Below are positions 50,081 to 62,081 of a stretch of 64,000 nt of DNA, one piece after another (within the stretch, counting starts at the first letter, position 1; every line of letters begins with the position of its first letter). This DNA is from Rhodeus uyekii (lineage: Eukaryota; Chordata; Actinopteri; Cypriniformes; Acheilognathidae). The notes under the pieces were generated by a model. The model was not told the origin of the DNA, ran no database searches, and saw nothing but the letters and a program-made list of their open reading frames with translations. The stretch lies in the NCBI GenBank assembly GCA_037043235.1, contig JAWRVZ010000048.1:2672001-2736000 (forward strand), in the 5' to 3' direction. The position numbers and the translations under genes were made by a program.

Positions 50081-53000
50081 TACTGGTGTTTTTGTTCCCT
50101 TTTTAGAGATTGTCAGAAATGGTTATCTGACAAAATAAACTGTTGATCCGAATGAAGGCGGTTTCAGCAAAGTAATCCGTTTTAGAACAACAAGAGGGGG
50201 ATTGAATGATCACAAATTCATTTTAGATCAACTCTGCCTTTAAATACAAACTGGAGCAGTGGTTTTGTGCGAAACCTTGTCAGAGTAGGAAATGCAACAA
50301 GAAAATGGACTACATTTGCACTCAAACAAATCCAACAGCCACTCATCTCACTCTAGCAGCCAGCTTTTATGAGATGATTTCCTTTTATGAACTTATTTTT
50401 GCAGGCGAAAAGCAAAGAAACAGTTTAATTTCACTGGCCTCTGCCTGAGTTTCACTTTGATCTGGAGGTTTGCAGTATTTGCTGTTGAAAGACCTTCTTT
50501 TCAAAGATAATTGAGTGTCCGGAGCCTCTCGCCATGTGCTTCCAAATCTGTGATGCTATGTGTGTGTGTTTCCCCTGTCAGGGTGATTTCTCTGAGGTTT
50601 GATGGGGTCCATGCTATTCTCTAGCAAAAGCAGGAACGATATAGGCTTTTTTTTTTTTCTCTTTCTACAGAATTTGTTTCTCTTCACATCAATTTATTTC
50701 AGGTCCCTGCACGGCTGTCGCATTGAAAACGTATTCAGATTTCAAAATTCATGCTTGGCAATTTTCCTCTTGGGAAAACATCTGAATTGAAATGAATGTT
50801 TATTTTTTCATTTTTCCATTGTTTGTTTTCTTTTTTTCCTCAGAGCTATGTGTTCTCCTATAAGTGCAGGACGATGTTTTCCACATTCAGGAGGCTGAAT
50901 AATGCAGAATTATGTTGTGAAGCGTTCGTCACATGAACTTACATTGAACGGCAATGAATTATAAAGCGATAACCGTTTGGTCTCTACTGTACCGATAACA
51001 TGTTTGCGCGGCAGTTTGGAATAAATGCGGCCTGTTTTCCGCCGGCAACAGTTAAAATAATAACTGCGTTTGTAGTGTTTGAAAAGGAGTGAGTATGAAA
51101 GCAACTCTCTCTAAAACTCGGTGCTCTGTAAATCATTTCTTTCGCTCTTTCCCTCAAGCCTTTGCAAACAAAATAACATTTTATTCGTCCATCCGTCAGC
51201 TGCTTCCTAAATTGAAGTTCTAAGATAAAGCATGGACTATAAAAGATAAGCTTTAGCTATTTTGTGTTTTGCATCATTGCATTTTTTGCATGCAGAGTAA
51301 TGACTCATTGCCTCAAAGTGACACTGTGTGAGTCTGTGTCATAATATTATTTTATTTGAATTACACAAGGCCTGTAAGGCCTGAAACCTTTCTCTACACA
51401 AGCACACAAATCCATGTCCGATGCCTTACAAGCACTCTCCTGTTTCACACGGGCAGTGTGTGCGCTCATGCTCAGTGTCTGCTGAAGGGGGCGACAGAGC
51501 TTCCTTCAAACTGTGCCATCAAATCATTCATGTTGTTGTCCATCTGTCATGCATGTGTTTGCATTAATCTCCTGATATGTTTATTGACTCTTTCTATGTT
51601 AATTTTCATGCATTTGTTTGAGGAATGGAAACTAAATGAGGAGGTCATGTCTTTTAACTCTTTACCCATCAGTGTGTTTTTTTGTTTGTTTTTTTTTTGC
51701 CAGGCACCACAAAAATGTTTGATCATGTTGTATGATTATCTGACCATGTGTAAAAAAAAAAAAAAAAGTTTGTCTAATATAGAGTATATTTTAGCTTGAT
51801 GCACTCTTTTTGATCATAATCAGTTTTTCAAAACGCCACATACAAATCAGGTTTTCAAACGTGCATAAGCAATGCTTCTATCACTTATTTCTGCTTCTCC
51901 TTCGCTTGTTTTAGGATCTGGACATACTCTAATCTTTCAGGCGATTCATACTAGTTCTCCCTACAATATATCAGTGATTCCAAGGGTAACTGGAAAATCC
52001 TGTCAATAGAGAGGAAACCCCTGAATCATGAATCTTTCCCATGATTGTAAAACAAGGTTTTACTAATCTTGAGTTTTGGGGTGAAATGTGAACCAAACAC
52101 ACAGTTCTTTCCATTTCACCTGATGAGTTGAGTTGTGGTTTAAAGTGTTGTTACAATAAAAAAAGCCAATGTTAGATGGTGACTCACAGTATTTAATAGC
52201 GTTCAAAGCATTAGTAATCCTTAAATGTATTTTTACAGTACACTCTCAGATGAACCACACAAGCCCTTTGATTCAGTCTCAGCGCTTCATAAATATGCTC
52301 ACCACGTCTGATTCAATGTACAATATCTCATAGTCTGGAGGCCATTAGAAGAAGCGGTTTTGCAACTTAAACATTCCCTTGAGCATCAGAATAGTCATTT
52401 ATCATGACCTGTCTTTAGGCTGATACATGTAAATAGGCGAGTAATCTCCCTTTTTTTCAACAAATTGTGTGTGCATAGTACAGTAGCATCATAACAATGT
52501 TAGATTTTTTTTATTTTATGCATTGCTTTTTGCATTGTTCCATGCATATAATTTTAGTAGCATGTAAGGTGAAAGTAGTTACGATTGTTGTATTTTTCTC
52601 CCAATTATCCTCTTTTAAATGTATCTTTACAGTCTGTTATTTACGTAGCCGTAAAGGATGATTGCTGTTGGTGATAAAAAGTAAAAACCCACTTTGCTCC
52701 CTTCATTTTTCTGCTGATAGCATCAGGACACCATATCCTGTGTGATTGATTGCTTAGCTGTGGACACATGCCTGGCCGGAGATTTATGCATTAAGGACCA
52801 CCTGTTTCTCCAGGCCACACTGCCACAAACGGTATCTGTCGTCTGTAGGTTCAAGAGCGGTCATTTCACAAGGCTGTATTCCAGCACAATGTTGTCTGAG
52901 CTTGATTTCATGCCGATAGGGCAAGCAAAGACCGCACACTGTCCTCTGTGTCATTAGGGGTCGGATGAGCCATATTCCCATTGATTAGAGGTGAAGGGTT

Positions 53001-53849
53001 GAAAATGTACTGTCATGTGTTAATGCACCTCATGGTTATCCTTGGAGAGCCATAAGCATCTCTTGGATATTTTGGTTGTGACCTTGCTAAAAGTTAAACG
53101 CATGTGTATACATGCACAATCGGATGTGTCGGCATAATTTAACTTCAATGTCTACTGCATCTCCACAAGCCACAAGAATGTGTGACTATCCCTGGTAGAA
53201 ACAATTGAGAATGATCTCCACCAAATCATCTGTCCTTGTAGGGACATATATTTATGAATGCATTAAGTGTTCATATCATGTGATTTACAGTCTAAAAAGG
53301 AATGTTATGGAAAATGCTGGATGAACAAAAAGTAGTGATATTAACTAATGTAAAGTCCCCATGTTCAGTTTGTTTCGGTGTCCATCTTCACAAGCTTTTC
53401 ACCATTTAAATTGATGGAAACTATAATAAACACACAGAAACTCAAATATCTTGATGGCAACCCATCACAAACTTGGAAAAAAAAATGTGGCAGAAAATGT
53501 CAATATTGTGCAGTGGAATGTAATTACATCTTAATGCAATTAAGATGGATTAACATGCAGCTTCAATGGAATTTAACAGCAACCTACATATATTTTAGAA
53601 GTTTTATGCACTCATTTTATTAAAACGATTAAAACCAGACAACACGAAATTCTGAAAAGAAAAGGAAAAACTTTATGGGGCACTATTAAAACTTTTCATA
53701 AATGAATGATTTATTGAATTAAAATGATTGTAAATGCTGGCTAAAAAATGTAATTAAAACCGAATACAGAGTTGTTCTCTTTTTTTCAAACCTTTAATAA
53801 ATTGACGATAATTTTAGTTTCATAATTGAAATTAATTATACATGTTTTT
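50081..53849. other. Noncoding stretch
   Basis: No gene supported. A 147-codon frame (51356-51799) is hydrophobic and low in complexity at its end. A pyrimidine tract with CAG near 51690-51705 resembles a splice acceptor by chance level. A poly-A run lies at 51752-51766. Nothing else recognised. Confidence 0.5.
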
Positions 53850-54240
53850 TCACAATAAAAAAAAGCATGTGTGCTCTCCTGTGGGGTCAGGGGACAGAAA
53901 TGGCCTCCTGAGAATCTTGATGTTTTTGGAGGTGTGCTCCTGAATTTGTTTCTAGTTGGGCAGCCCAACCATGACACAGTCATAGCCTTCTCGCAGAAGG
54001 AGACAGCATTTTTAAAATAAAACCCGGCTATGGCATAGAGATGTCATGTGTCCAAGGGCCTTTAGAAGAAAAACACCCCCACAACATCTCACACCCACCC
54101 TCACACTTCACAGGTTGTGTGTGACCTTGTGCTTTTCTGCACCCACCAGTCATGCCAGAAGTGTCTTGTCTGCTCGTTTCCAAAACCCTACGGTGATCCA
54201 CAAACTTCTGGCGCTTGCACTTGTATTTTGACAGTGCCAT
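53850..54240 (-). pseudogene. Probable Tc1-like transposase relic
   Basis: The minus-strand frame 54240-54028 (70 codons) contains VKCEGGCEMLWGCFSSKGP, which resembles the VKHGGGSVM(L/V)WGCFSS-G block just after the first catalytic aspartate region of Tc1-like transposases. The next part of the protein is out of frame and poorly recognisable, and stops are frequent. If correct it is a dead middle fragment of a different Tc1-like family from the relic at 39805. The assignment rests on this single block. Confidence 0.5.
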
Positions 54241-57200
54241 AGGAAAGAGACCGAAAAATCATAATTTGTTGTGAGTTCATATTCGGATCTCTGACTAGTT
54301 TAATTTCAATGAATGACATACAATAAGATTGATTATGTTTGATAAGAACTTCACCAATAATTCCCAATGCTTTGACTTTTTTTATTCAGACTTAGAAATC
54401 TTCTTTATTTCATGACATTACAATCATCTTGGCCAAGGAGTTTTCCAAACTTTTGAAATGCTTTAAATACATTTTATTGTTAATCTTTTGATTTATTCAT
54501 GTACTTATTTTCTGATGCATTAGTCATATTTGCTAATAATTTGGAAAATTTTCTGGAATCGTGTTGTTGCATTATATTTCAGGTTGTTACATACTTGGTA
54601 AAGATATGCTACTTTGCTAAGGATGTTTTCAATATTTCTGATGGCTCTTCATATGTGATAGGCCTTGTATTGAGGCAATACTGCTGTAATCAGCTATCAT
54701 GAGAAGACCCAAGTATGTGTTTTTGTGTGTGTGTGTGTGTGTGTGTATATCATAATTCTCTTATTGCTAGCCTGAGATCCTAATGGCATATGTATTGTCT
54801 GTGAACACACTGGGACTTCTGAAATACAGGATCCTCTATAAATGAGTAATCCTCTCACAATGAAAGAGCACCTCGGGTTATTGGGGAAGAACTGACCATT
54901 TTTGACCACAATCCTCCATTAAGACGGTGTCTGGTTTGTCTGCAATCTAATCTGAGATTGAACAGGAGAGATGTCTAGAAGTTGAATGAATTTGGCCAAT
55001 GACAACTTGATGGTTCAGTGCATTTTTCGAAGAACAGAAAGAATCCAGACTAACTCCTGTATTTATATCTAAAATGTAATAAACCTTTTGTTTTTTACAT
55101 TATAAGTGGATTTAGTTTACTATAATGGCTCTAGCAGCAACTCAAGGCATATTTGGTTTAGGAACCATTCTAAAATGCAACGATGCATAATTAGAAGTGT
55201 TTGGCAGGGTTTATGTACTTGTGTAGAGTAGGCTATGTTTGGAGTTTAAATGGCTGATTTAATGATTTACTAAGTCATATTTCTCCACAAAATGAGTACA
55301 ATGCATCAAGGAAATAAAGTTCTGCGACTTCACACATTTACTCCATTTTGCATTACAGTAATCAAAGTGGTGCTGCAAATTTGCATGTCGGTAATAAGTT
55401 TTGCATGGGCGAGTTGCACTCTTTAGGTAAGTTACACTAGACCTACATTATGAAGCAAATTTTTTGGGGGGGCTCTTTGCAGAGGTAAAATATATAGTGG
55501 GTCGGTCATTAAGTTTAAATGCATGCTGTTCAATGCCTTCCTAATGCATACTCTAAATGATTTCTAATTCTATGTCCCAGTCTTTAGTAAAAATGACTCT
55601 GCTGTTTCGAGTAGAGACGTGCCAGCGAGAGCGGCTACTGCCTGTTCTTTAGCTCTATACTCGCCTCAATCATCTGCTTGATGAGGGCCAGACAAAAGCT
55701 AATGAATGCTGAATGTCTGTTTGTTGACAATCCATTTGGCTTTTAATTACACTTTTAACTGTCCGTTGGGCTTCCTCCCCAGATGCCTTGGCCTCACTTC
55801 TCAGTGCATCTCACAGCATTGAAGGAAGAAAAGAAGACAATCGCTGTATTATTGCTCTTTTATCAATGACCATGTGGCAAGTAATTGAGCTGGGATCATA
55901 TCTGAACTCTGACCCCGATGCCCCAGCCTGTCTGTTTAATGTCATCCGTCATTTTCAAACCTTTTTCATTGTTTACATTATTACTAATTAAAAGGGGTGG
56001 AGGACTAAGGTTGATGATAATGTCTGTTCTGAAGGGGAACACATTTTAAATGCAAAGCCAGTAGAGGGAAAAAGTATGAAAAACAGTATAAATCCTGTTT
56101 ATTTTCTCCAAAGTGAGCGATGAAAAGAAGTTTAGTGACCTAAATTATTGGACTGCACAAACTCTTGAGATCCTCATCTGAAGTTTGGTCTTTGTTATAT
56201 GTATGTGTGTGTAGTACTAGTAGAAGTAGTTCATATGTACAAATAAGAACAATAATTTGAAGTATATTGTATTTACACAGCGGAAATAGCCTGTATGTGA
56301 CTAAAGTTAGCATGGTGAATGCATAGCATGGCTATAGTTGTCATGGAATGGGATGCTAAATATCATTTTGTCTTTTGAAAGATTTCCCCAATAAATAGGC
56401 AAGCATAAACCTGGTGTCATCCATAATTCCTCTTCTTTCCAACGAAAAAGCACTTAAATGTGACGAGCTTGGAATCCTGACTTCAGAAGTGGGAAATGGG
56501 AAATGTGTGATGGCACATGGAAGAAGAGTTATTAACTGAAATGACGGTTTCACCCCAAAATTAAATGTGTGCAATGCATCTGCATGTCTACTGTCTCCTT
56601 TTAAACGAAATGTACTATTTGTATTGAGTTGCAGATCTGAGAACTTGAGGAAAAAAGGTGCTGGGAAAACATAATGGTCCTGAATTGTTGTAATGTAGGA
56701 TCAATTAATTATTTTATTTTTTTAAGCAAACTAATAAACTTGATCAGTGGCTATTATGGCACACAAAACCAATGCTTTTATGGTGAAAAACTGAGACTTG
56801 GTACTGGTAAGTAATTCAGAATTAAAAAAAATATAATTAAAATAAGGATTGGGCTAAAAATAACTAAGCAAGAGAAAGATTTTAGTGTTCACATAATGTG
56901 AAAGTGTTTCCTGGAACATCTCGTTTGGTTTAAGCAAACTTATCACTGTATGGCCAATGCATTTTCTCTAGCTTTTGCGTTTCCCTCTGTTCTTTAAATA
57001 ACCTGGGATATATTGACCCACTTTTTAGATGCAATCAAGAAGGTGCAAAATTAACTGTTGCACTGAGATGCGTAAATGTCTTTTTCTTGAAACATATGAC
57101 GTGTAAATGGCTAAATTCATAACAACATCAGGAATTTATGTATCCCTTTTTAGTTCTTTCATCTTTCGACTTTCACACAGCATGTATCTAAGAGCAGTGG

Positions 57201-57736
57201 ACCTGTGAGAACATTGCGTTAAAGTTTTATCCAGCACGCATGCATGTATAATAACATGATGTGGTTTGCTGAGAAAGCAAAGAAAGTGAGGAAAAGATCT
57301 GTTCATGCACTACAAGCACAAACTATATTTTCTTATGTTGTACCTAATTTATCACAGAATGTCAGCTGAATCATCACTACTGAATTTATTCCTTTGCTGT
57401 GCTTCCGTACTTCCATAAAGCATGACAGAAAAGTAGTTACTTTGAAATACTTTGAGATTTGCATTATGAACTGAGTATTATGCGAGTGTAAACGTTTAAT
57501 TTGTTAGAAGTTATTTAACTGTGAAATTAATTTCAAACTACCATAAATTGCTGACAGAAGTGTTTAAAACCTCCTATTGATGGAGCGGTGACTGCACAGA
57601 AGGCTTCATAAATTTCCAAATAAATTTGATTCACAAAGATTTACATTTCCCTGGCCATTTGCATGTCTGTTTATGAGACGGACAGTAGAAGACAGGCTCT
57701 ATGGTACAACCTGCTGTTGGGATCAGGGAAGGGAGG
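54241..57736. other. Noncoding stretch
   Basis: No gene. A GT microsatellite lies at 54724-54747. Other open frames are short and without domains. Confidence 0.5.
54724..54747. repeat. (GT)n microsatellite
   Basis: Twelve GT units. Confidence 0.95.
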
Positions 57737-57923
57737 CAGTGTTGCCAGATTGGGGCAGGTTCTCGTTGGTCACGTCCGACCGGGGAAAAATGCTTTGGGC
57801 TGGTATTAAAATTTGGGCTGGTTGATGCATAACTTATGATGCATAAATTTATATGATATAACATTTATAACAAACTTTAACCCCCCCCCCCCCCCCCCCC
57901 CTCAGCCCAATCTGGCAACACTG
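57737..57923. mobile_element. hAT-like miniature transposon
   Basis: A 187-bp element whose ends are perfect 18-bp inverted repeats (CAGTGTTGCCAGATTGGG on the left, its complement on the right). The 8-bp flanks AAGGGAGG (57729-57736) and GAGGGAGG (57924-57931) agree at seven of eight positions, which fits the 8-bp target duplication of hAT transposons. It has no coding capacity. A run of 21 C sits near the right end (57881-57901). Confidence 0.82.
57881..57901. repeat. Poly-C tract inside the hAT-like element
   Basis: 21 consecutive C. It encodes the poly-Gly run of a minus-strand frame that is therefore not a gene. Confidence 0.95.
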
Positions 57924-57968
57924 GAGGGAGGTCTGTATATACATTTTTCCCTGTGCCCTGTGAATATA

Positions 57969-58386
57969 CAGTGGTGTGAAAAAGTGTTTGCCCACAGTTC
58001 CATTTTGTTCGGCTTTCGTAGATGATGGTTCTCGCAGTTGATTGCTAGAGACCCAACGCTTTAGAAATGACTTCATAACCTTTTCCAGACTGATAGGTCT
58101 CAGTTATTTTCTTGCTCATTTGTCCCTGAATTTAAATGGATTTCAGTATGATGTCTAGTTTTGAATATCTTTTGGTCTACTTCACTTTGTCAGGCAGGTC
58201 CTATTTAAGTGATTGTTTGATTTGAGTTTTCAGGTGTGGCAGTAATAAGGTGTTGATGTGCCTAGAGAAATTGAACTCTGATGTATTTTGTGTTTACTTG
58301 CATTATCTTTACATTTTTATCATGATCTGAAATGTTTGAAAAACATGCATAAGAAATTAGGAAGGGGGAAAACCCTTTCACACCAC
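57969..58386. mobile_element. Non-autonomous inverted-repeat DNA transposon
   Basis: The left end CAGTGGTGTGAAAAAGTG is preceded by TA, and the right end reads, inverted, GTGGTGTGAAAGGGTTTTCC. I recall the consensus with CAGTGGTGTGAAAAAGTG ends as a common fish repeat. The right end lacks the last CAG and TA, so it is mutated. The interior is AT-rich with no transposase frame. The superfamily is uncertain; a TA target suggests Tc1-mariner type. Confidence 0.65.
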
Positions 58387-60528
58387 GGTCAGTGCTATTG
58401 TAGTGGGTGTAGTATGGAAATGGAAATTAATTTTATTTAAAGTGCAAAATATTATAGAGGAAATTAGTTGTTCTCATTTTGATGGGCCCAAATTGTGTCA
58501 TAATTTACACACAGCAATATAGTTTAAAATGGTTTGCTGGTATTCTTAAGGAGTAAGTTTAAAGCAGTTAAGTGACCGTGTTTTGTGAGCTTTAATCTGA
58601 AGTTGACAATTTAGTGTTGTAATAAACCCATATTTGTTGTTCGCCATGCAGGACTTAGAATACCTAGGTAGTAAACATGATGCAGGATGCAGGACATACA
58701 ATTAAAATGAATGGAAATGCAAGGAAAGCTTAGAGCCTTTTGTTGGCTTGCGAAAATCTAGATTTAAAGTTAATTTCAAAGGAATTGAGGAATGGTTTTA
58801 GATAAATAGATAGACGGTTAGATAGATGGACGAGTAAACCCTCATAAAAGTTCACTGAGATGATACAGACATAATACATTTAGCTTGTAATTCTTCTGGA
58901 ATTACATTTTATTTAGTAAAATGCCTCTGATGTGTCCAGATTGCTCTGTCACCATAAGTCACATCTAAAACTGTTCTCACCATTTTATTAATTGAGTAGC
59001 ACATAGCAGACACCTGTGTATGTGGATATATATATATATATATATATATATACAGTATATTATATCTAAACGGCTACAATGTGTGTCAGATGATTAAATG
59101 GATGTCATAATTTTCAAATACCTCTATCTTCACAGTCCATACCACAAAAATGTGAAATTGCAGTTTTCAAATGTATCCACTTTCAAAAAGCTTTGGCCTC
59201 AGACAGTGCATTTACTGAACGGCGTTCTTTCTTATCATTCTTATCATATGTTTCATTGCTGTTTCATTTATGTCGGCCTGTTGAATTTTAAATATTCACT
59301 GAAGATGATTTGATGCAACAAAAAACTAGCCAGTATATTAGTAACTACTATTCATTTTTGAGCTTTGCACGCATGAAACACCGTAAAAACATTTAAATGA
59401 CAGATTTTAATCTCAGGGGTTTGTTTCCACATGTAAAGTCCTGTTTCAAGACCAGAAATCAAGATCCAAAATTCCTGCTCAGAAATTGACCTTGGCTGGT
59501 GGAAAAAATTTGGACTGGTTTTTAAATCTAAAGTGTGCATGCACTTCATAAAATCAGTTGTTATAAATTTCTAAATATATGCATATAATTAACTCAGCCA
59601 TGAGATCACATTTGAAAACTGAATTGAAAACTGATTGAAAAAAAAATTGGAAACTGATTTGTTTTGATATTTTCCCATGCTTACGTTTCCAGGAGATACA
59701 AATGTTGCTTATCAAACTGAATTGCATTGCCATGTTAATCAAATTGCATTGTTTTGGCAGTTAAAGTTTAGATTATTTTCTTTCTTGAGGTGGACAGGTT
59801 TTGGTGCGCTTTTGTGCTAGCAATCCATTTCCTAACATGGCAACACTGATCAAGACACATGAACCTGCATGGTGAAGTTCCTGCACGTACATTGACCTCA
59901 TTGGCAGGAAGTTCCTCTGTGATTAACCTTAATTGTGTTCATTTGTGCTGTGAGCATATTCACCACGACAGGTGATGAGTGTGAGACAGCTGGCTTTAGC
60001 CTGATGAATGTTAATCAATGGCACACTGACTAAACTGTATTCTGCTTTCTTTACTCCCAATGGCCACTGGGAGACTGACAAATCGAGTTTGACTTGCCGG
60101 CTCATTTTTAATTCACAGGCTTTGCATTTTGCATTCAGGCTTTGTGTGCATTTACTCCAGAGAGAGCTATCACTATGTTTGAGTTTCTTCTCTTGGGTGG
60201 TGATTAGATGGGAGAACAGGACAAGTGTTCTTTTCTGATGACTTGAGAATTGACTGGTTCTCCCAACTGTTGAAACCACGAAACAACATCCCAGGGTAGT
60301 GAGAACCGATAGGCAGATGTTCAACCTGGGCAGTGTTCCAGAAAGCAGGTTGTGACATTCCCTGGTATATTTAAGGTTAAGTAACCAGTTAACTCAGCCT
60401 TTGGTTCCAAACACAGAATTAATTTTCAGGGTATGCAAATAACCAGTTTAGTTCAGAAGTCTTCAGCGCATGCGTGAACTATTGATGAGGCTCGAGTGGG
60501 CATGATGGATGGGTGGATAGATAGAAAA
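58387..60528. other. Noncoding stretch flanking the DIRS element
   Basis: AT-rich. It holds a TA run (59027-59052). A CATGGCAACACTG at 59838-59850 resembles one end of the hAT-like family seen at 57737, without a clear partner. The 131-codon minus-strand frame at 59929-60324 has no recognised domain. Around 60330-60450 (GAAAGCAGGTTGTGACATTC, then GGTTAAGTAACCAGTTAACT) the sequence looks like another degraded dispersed repeat. Confidence 0.45.
59027..59052. repeat. (TA)n microsatellite
   Basis: Thirteen TA units. Confidence 0.95.
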
Positions 60529-60583
60529 CGTCTCGGGTTACTTATGTAACCCTGGTTCCCTGAGGGGAACGAGACGCTGTGTC
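60529..60583. repeat. DIRS 3' terminal repeat, outer edge
   Basis: A perfect 55-bp reverse complement of 60780-60834. It can fold into three stems meeting at a junction: CGTCTCG (60529-60535) with CGAGACG (60570-60576), GGGTTAC (60535-60541) with GTAACCC (60546-60552), and GTTCCC (60555-60560) with GGGAAC (60565-60570). The boundary at 60529 is inferred from where the complementarity stops; the flank is AGATAGAAAA. Confidence 0.85.
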
Positions 60584-60598
60584 GAAGCACTAGGGGAA
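60576..60598. repeat. Terminal repeat inner sequence, direct copy 1
   Basis: 23 bp starting GCTGTGTCGAAGCACTAG, repeated exactly in the same orientation at 60855-60877. It is the inner part of the terminal repeat at this end of the element. Confidence 0.9.
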
Positions 60599-60927
60599 AT
60601 AGCCTTGCGTGAGTCACGTGAAGATCTATGCAACCAATGAGAAGCGAACGCGTGTGAATGCGTCACTGCCGGCCGCAGCCGGTGACGTCATGAGGAAGAG
60701 CATAAAGCGCGTCTGAAACCGGGGCGCGTCAGCCATGAATGCCTGAAGCGGGCCCGGATGCGCCCGGAGCTGAGGCCAAGACACAGCGTCTCGTTCCCCT
60801 CAGGGAACCAGGGTTACATAAGTAACCCGAGACGTTCCCTTTCAGGGAACTCGAGCTGTGTCGAAGCACTAGGGGAACGCTATGCCAACGCCACCTCAGC
60901 GAGGTCAGCATCCGGGTGTGTCCCAGC
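60599..60927. other. DIRS 3' untranslated segment
   Basis: G+C- and CpG-rich sequence between the recombinase frame and the terminus, including the internal complementary region. It contains GGAAGAGCATAAAGCG near 60693-60708. The 77-codon minus-strand frame 60962-60729 begins within the recombinase end region in another frame and is not a separate gene. Confidence 0.6.
60780..60877. repeat. DIRS internal complementary region
   Basis: 60780-60834 is the exact reverse complement of the terminal sequence 60529-60583, and 60855-60877 directly repeats 60576-60598. In DIRS1-type elements an internal region is complementary to the joined outer edges of both terminal repeats and is thought to template circle formation. 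On that model, 60835-60877 represents the other, unseen end of the element, whose inner part shares the 23-bp sequence. Confidence 0.82.
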
Positions 60928-60983
60928 TCACTGAGAGAGCACCCTGGTTCCCGGGGCGGCATCGAGGTCTAGCTGGTAGAACC

Positions 60984-62081
60984 TCATGAATGTGTGCGGC
61001 GAGGCCAGCCAGCCGCAGCACAAACGTCAGGCAAGGAGACTCCGGAGAGGAGAGCCTTGGATGCCGCCATGCTCCTAGTGGAGTGGGCTCGGACCCTCAA
61101 AGGAGAAGCATGTCCGGCCGACTCATAAGCTAGACAGATAGCCTCGACTATCCACCTGCTCAGAGTTTGCTTGGAAGCTGGGGCACCCTCGGGGGCCCCA
61201 AAGCAAACGAACAGCTGGTCCGACTTACGCCACGTGGCAGTCTTGTGAACGTAAGCGTCCAGTGCTCGCACTGGACAGACCTTGTTCTTGTGCTCCTGCT
61301 CATGATCGTCAAATGGGGGAGGGCAGAAGGCCTGCAGCGTGACAGACCGAGCCACATTAGTGGGAACCTTGGGGACGTAGCCCGGCCTCGGGTGGAGGAA
61401 AGCTTTCGCCATCCCGGGCGCAAACTCAAGACATGATGGGGCCACTGAGAGGGCCTGAAGGTCCCCGACCCTCTTAAGCGAAGTGATAGCCAGCAAAAGA
61501 AGGGTTTTTAGCGAGAGGTACTTGATAGAGATACCCTCTAGAGGTTCAAAGGGTGGCTGGGACAAGCCTAGGAGTACCATGGACAAGTCCCAGGCAGGCA
61601 CCCTGGTCTGTGCCGCAGGTCTCAGCCTTAATGTACCACGGAGGAAACGAGTGACTAGGGGGTCCCTGCCCAAGGACACCCCACCCAGAGGTACGTGGCA
61701 AGCCGCTATAGCAGCCACGTAGACCTTCAAGGTGGAGGGGGACAGCCCTGCCACAAATCTTTCTTGCAGGAACTCCAGTACTTTGCCAATTTGGCAGGTT
61801 ACTGGGTTCAGCTGCCTTTCACTACACCAAGAAGTGAAGAGCTTCCACTTCAAGGCGTAGAGTTTCCTCGTGGAGGGAGCTCTGGACTGCAGGATGGTCT
61901 CAACAACCTCGGCTGAGAGACCGGCCTCTATGAGCTGGGCCCCCTCAGGGGCCAGACCCACAGTTTCAACGGCCCTGGTTGCGGGTGAAGAATGCAACCT
62001 TCCGCCTGGGACAGAAGGTCCCTCCTGATCGGGATCTCCCAGGGGACCCCGTCGAGGAGGGACACAAGGTCCGCGAACCAT
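60984..62081 (-). pseudogene. DIRS tyrosine recombinase, frameshifted
   Basis: Tyrosine (phage-integrase-type) recombinase that would insert the circular DNA copy of the element. I chose Met at 62081 because it gives a 365-residue frame overlapping the RT/RH end by 154 bp; the same frame is open further upstream to 63422 without recombinase-like sequence. The N-terminal core-binding part is at residues 65-150 (STRKLYALKWKLFTSWC). The catalytic domain shows Arg204 in SLKRVGDL and the H-x-x-R box His333/Arg336 in RAHSTRSMA. After AAAGW a one-base shift brings a stop at 60984. In the shifted frame, PHTFMRFYQLD follows, with the expected catalytic Tyr at 60978-60976 and a stop at 60930-60928. As it stands the protein lacks the nucleophile, so it should be inactive. 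A sequencing or assembly error in the GGCTGGCTGGCC stretch is the alternative. Confidence 0.88.

Noticed and set aside
51356..51799. 147-codon plus-strand frame with hydrophobic segments
   Set aside because: It is Cys/Leu/Phe-rich from T-rich DNA, ends in a poly-A-encoded lysine run and has no domain. The nearby pyrimidine tract plus CAG is not enough to call an exon.
59929..60324. 131-codon minus-strand frame next to the DIRS element
   Set aside because: No motif, signal peptide or similarity recognised. It overlaps likely repeat debris.
60729..60962. 77-codon minus-strand frame downstream of the recombinase
   Set aside because: It starts inside the recombinase end in another frame and runs through the internal complementary region. 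No protein similarity is seen.
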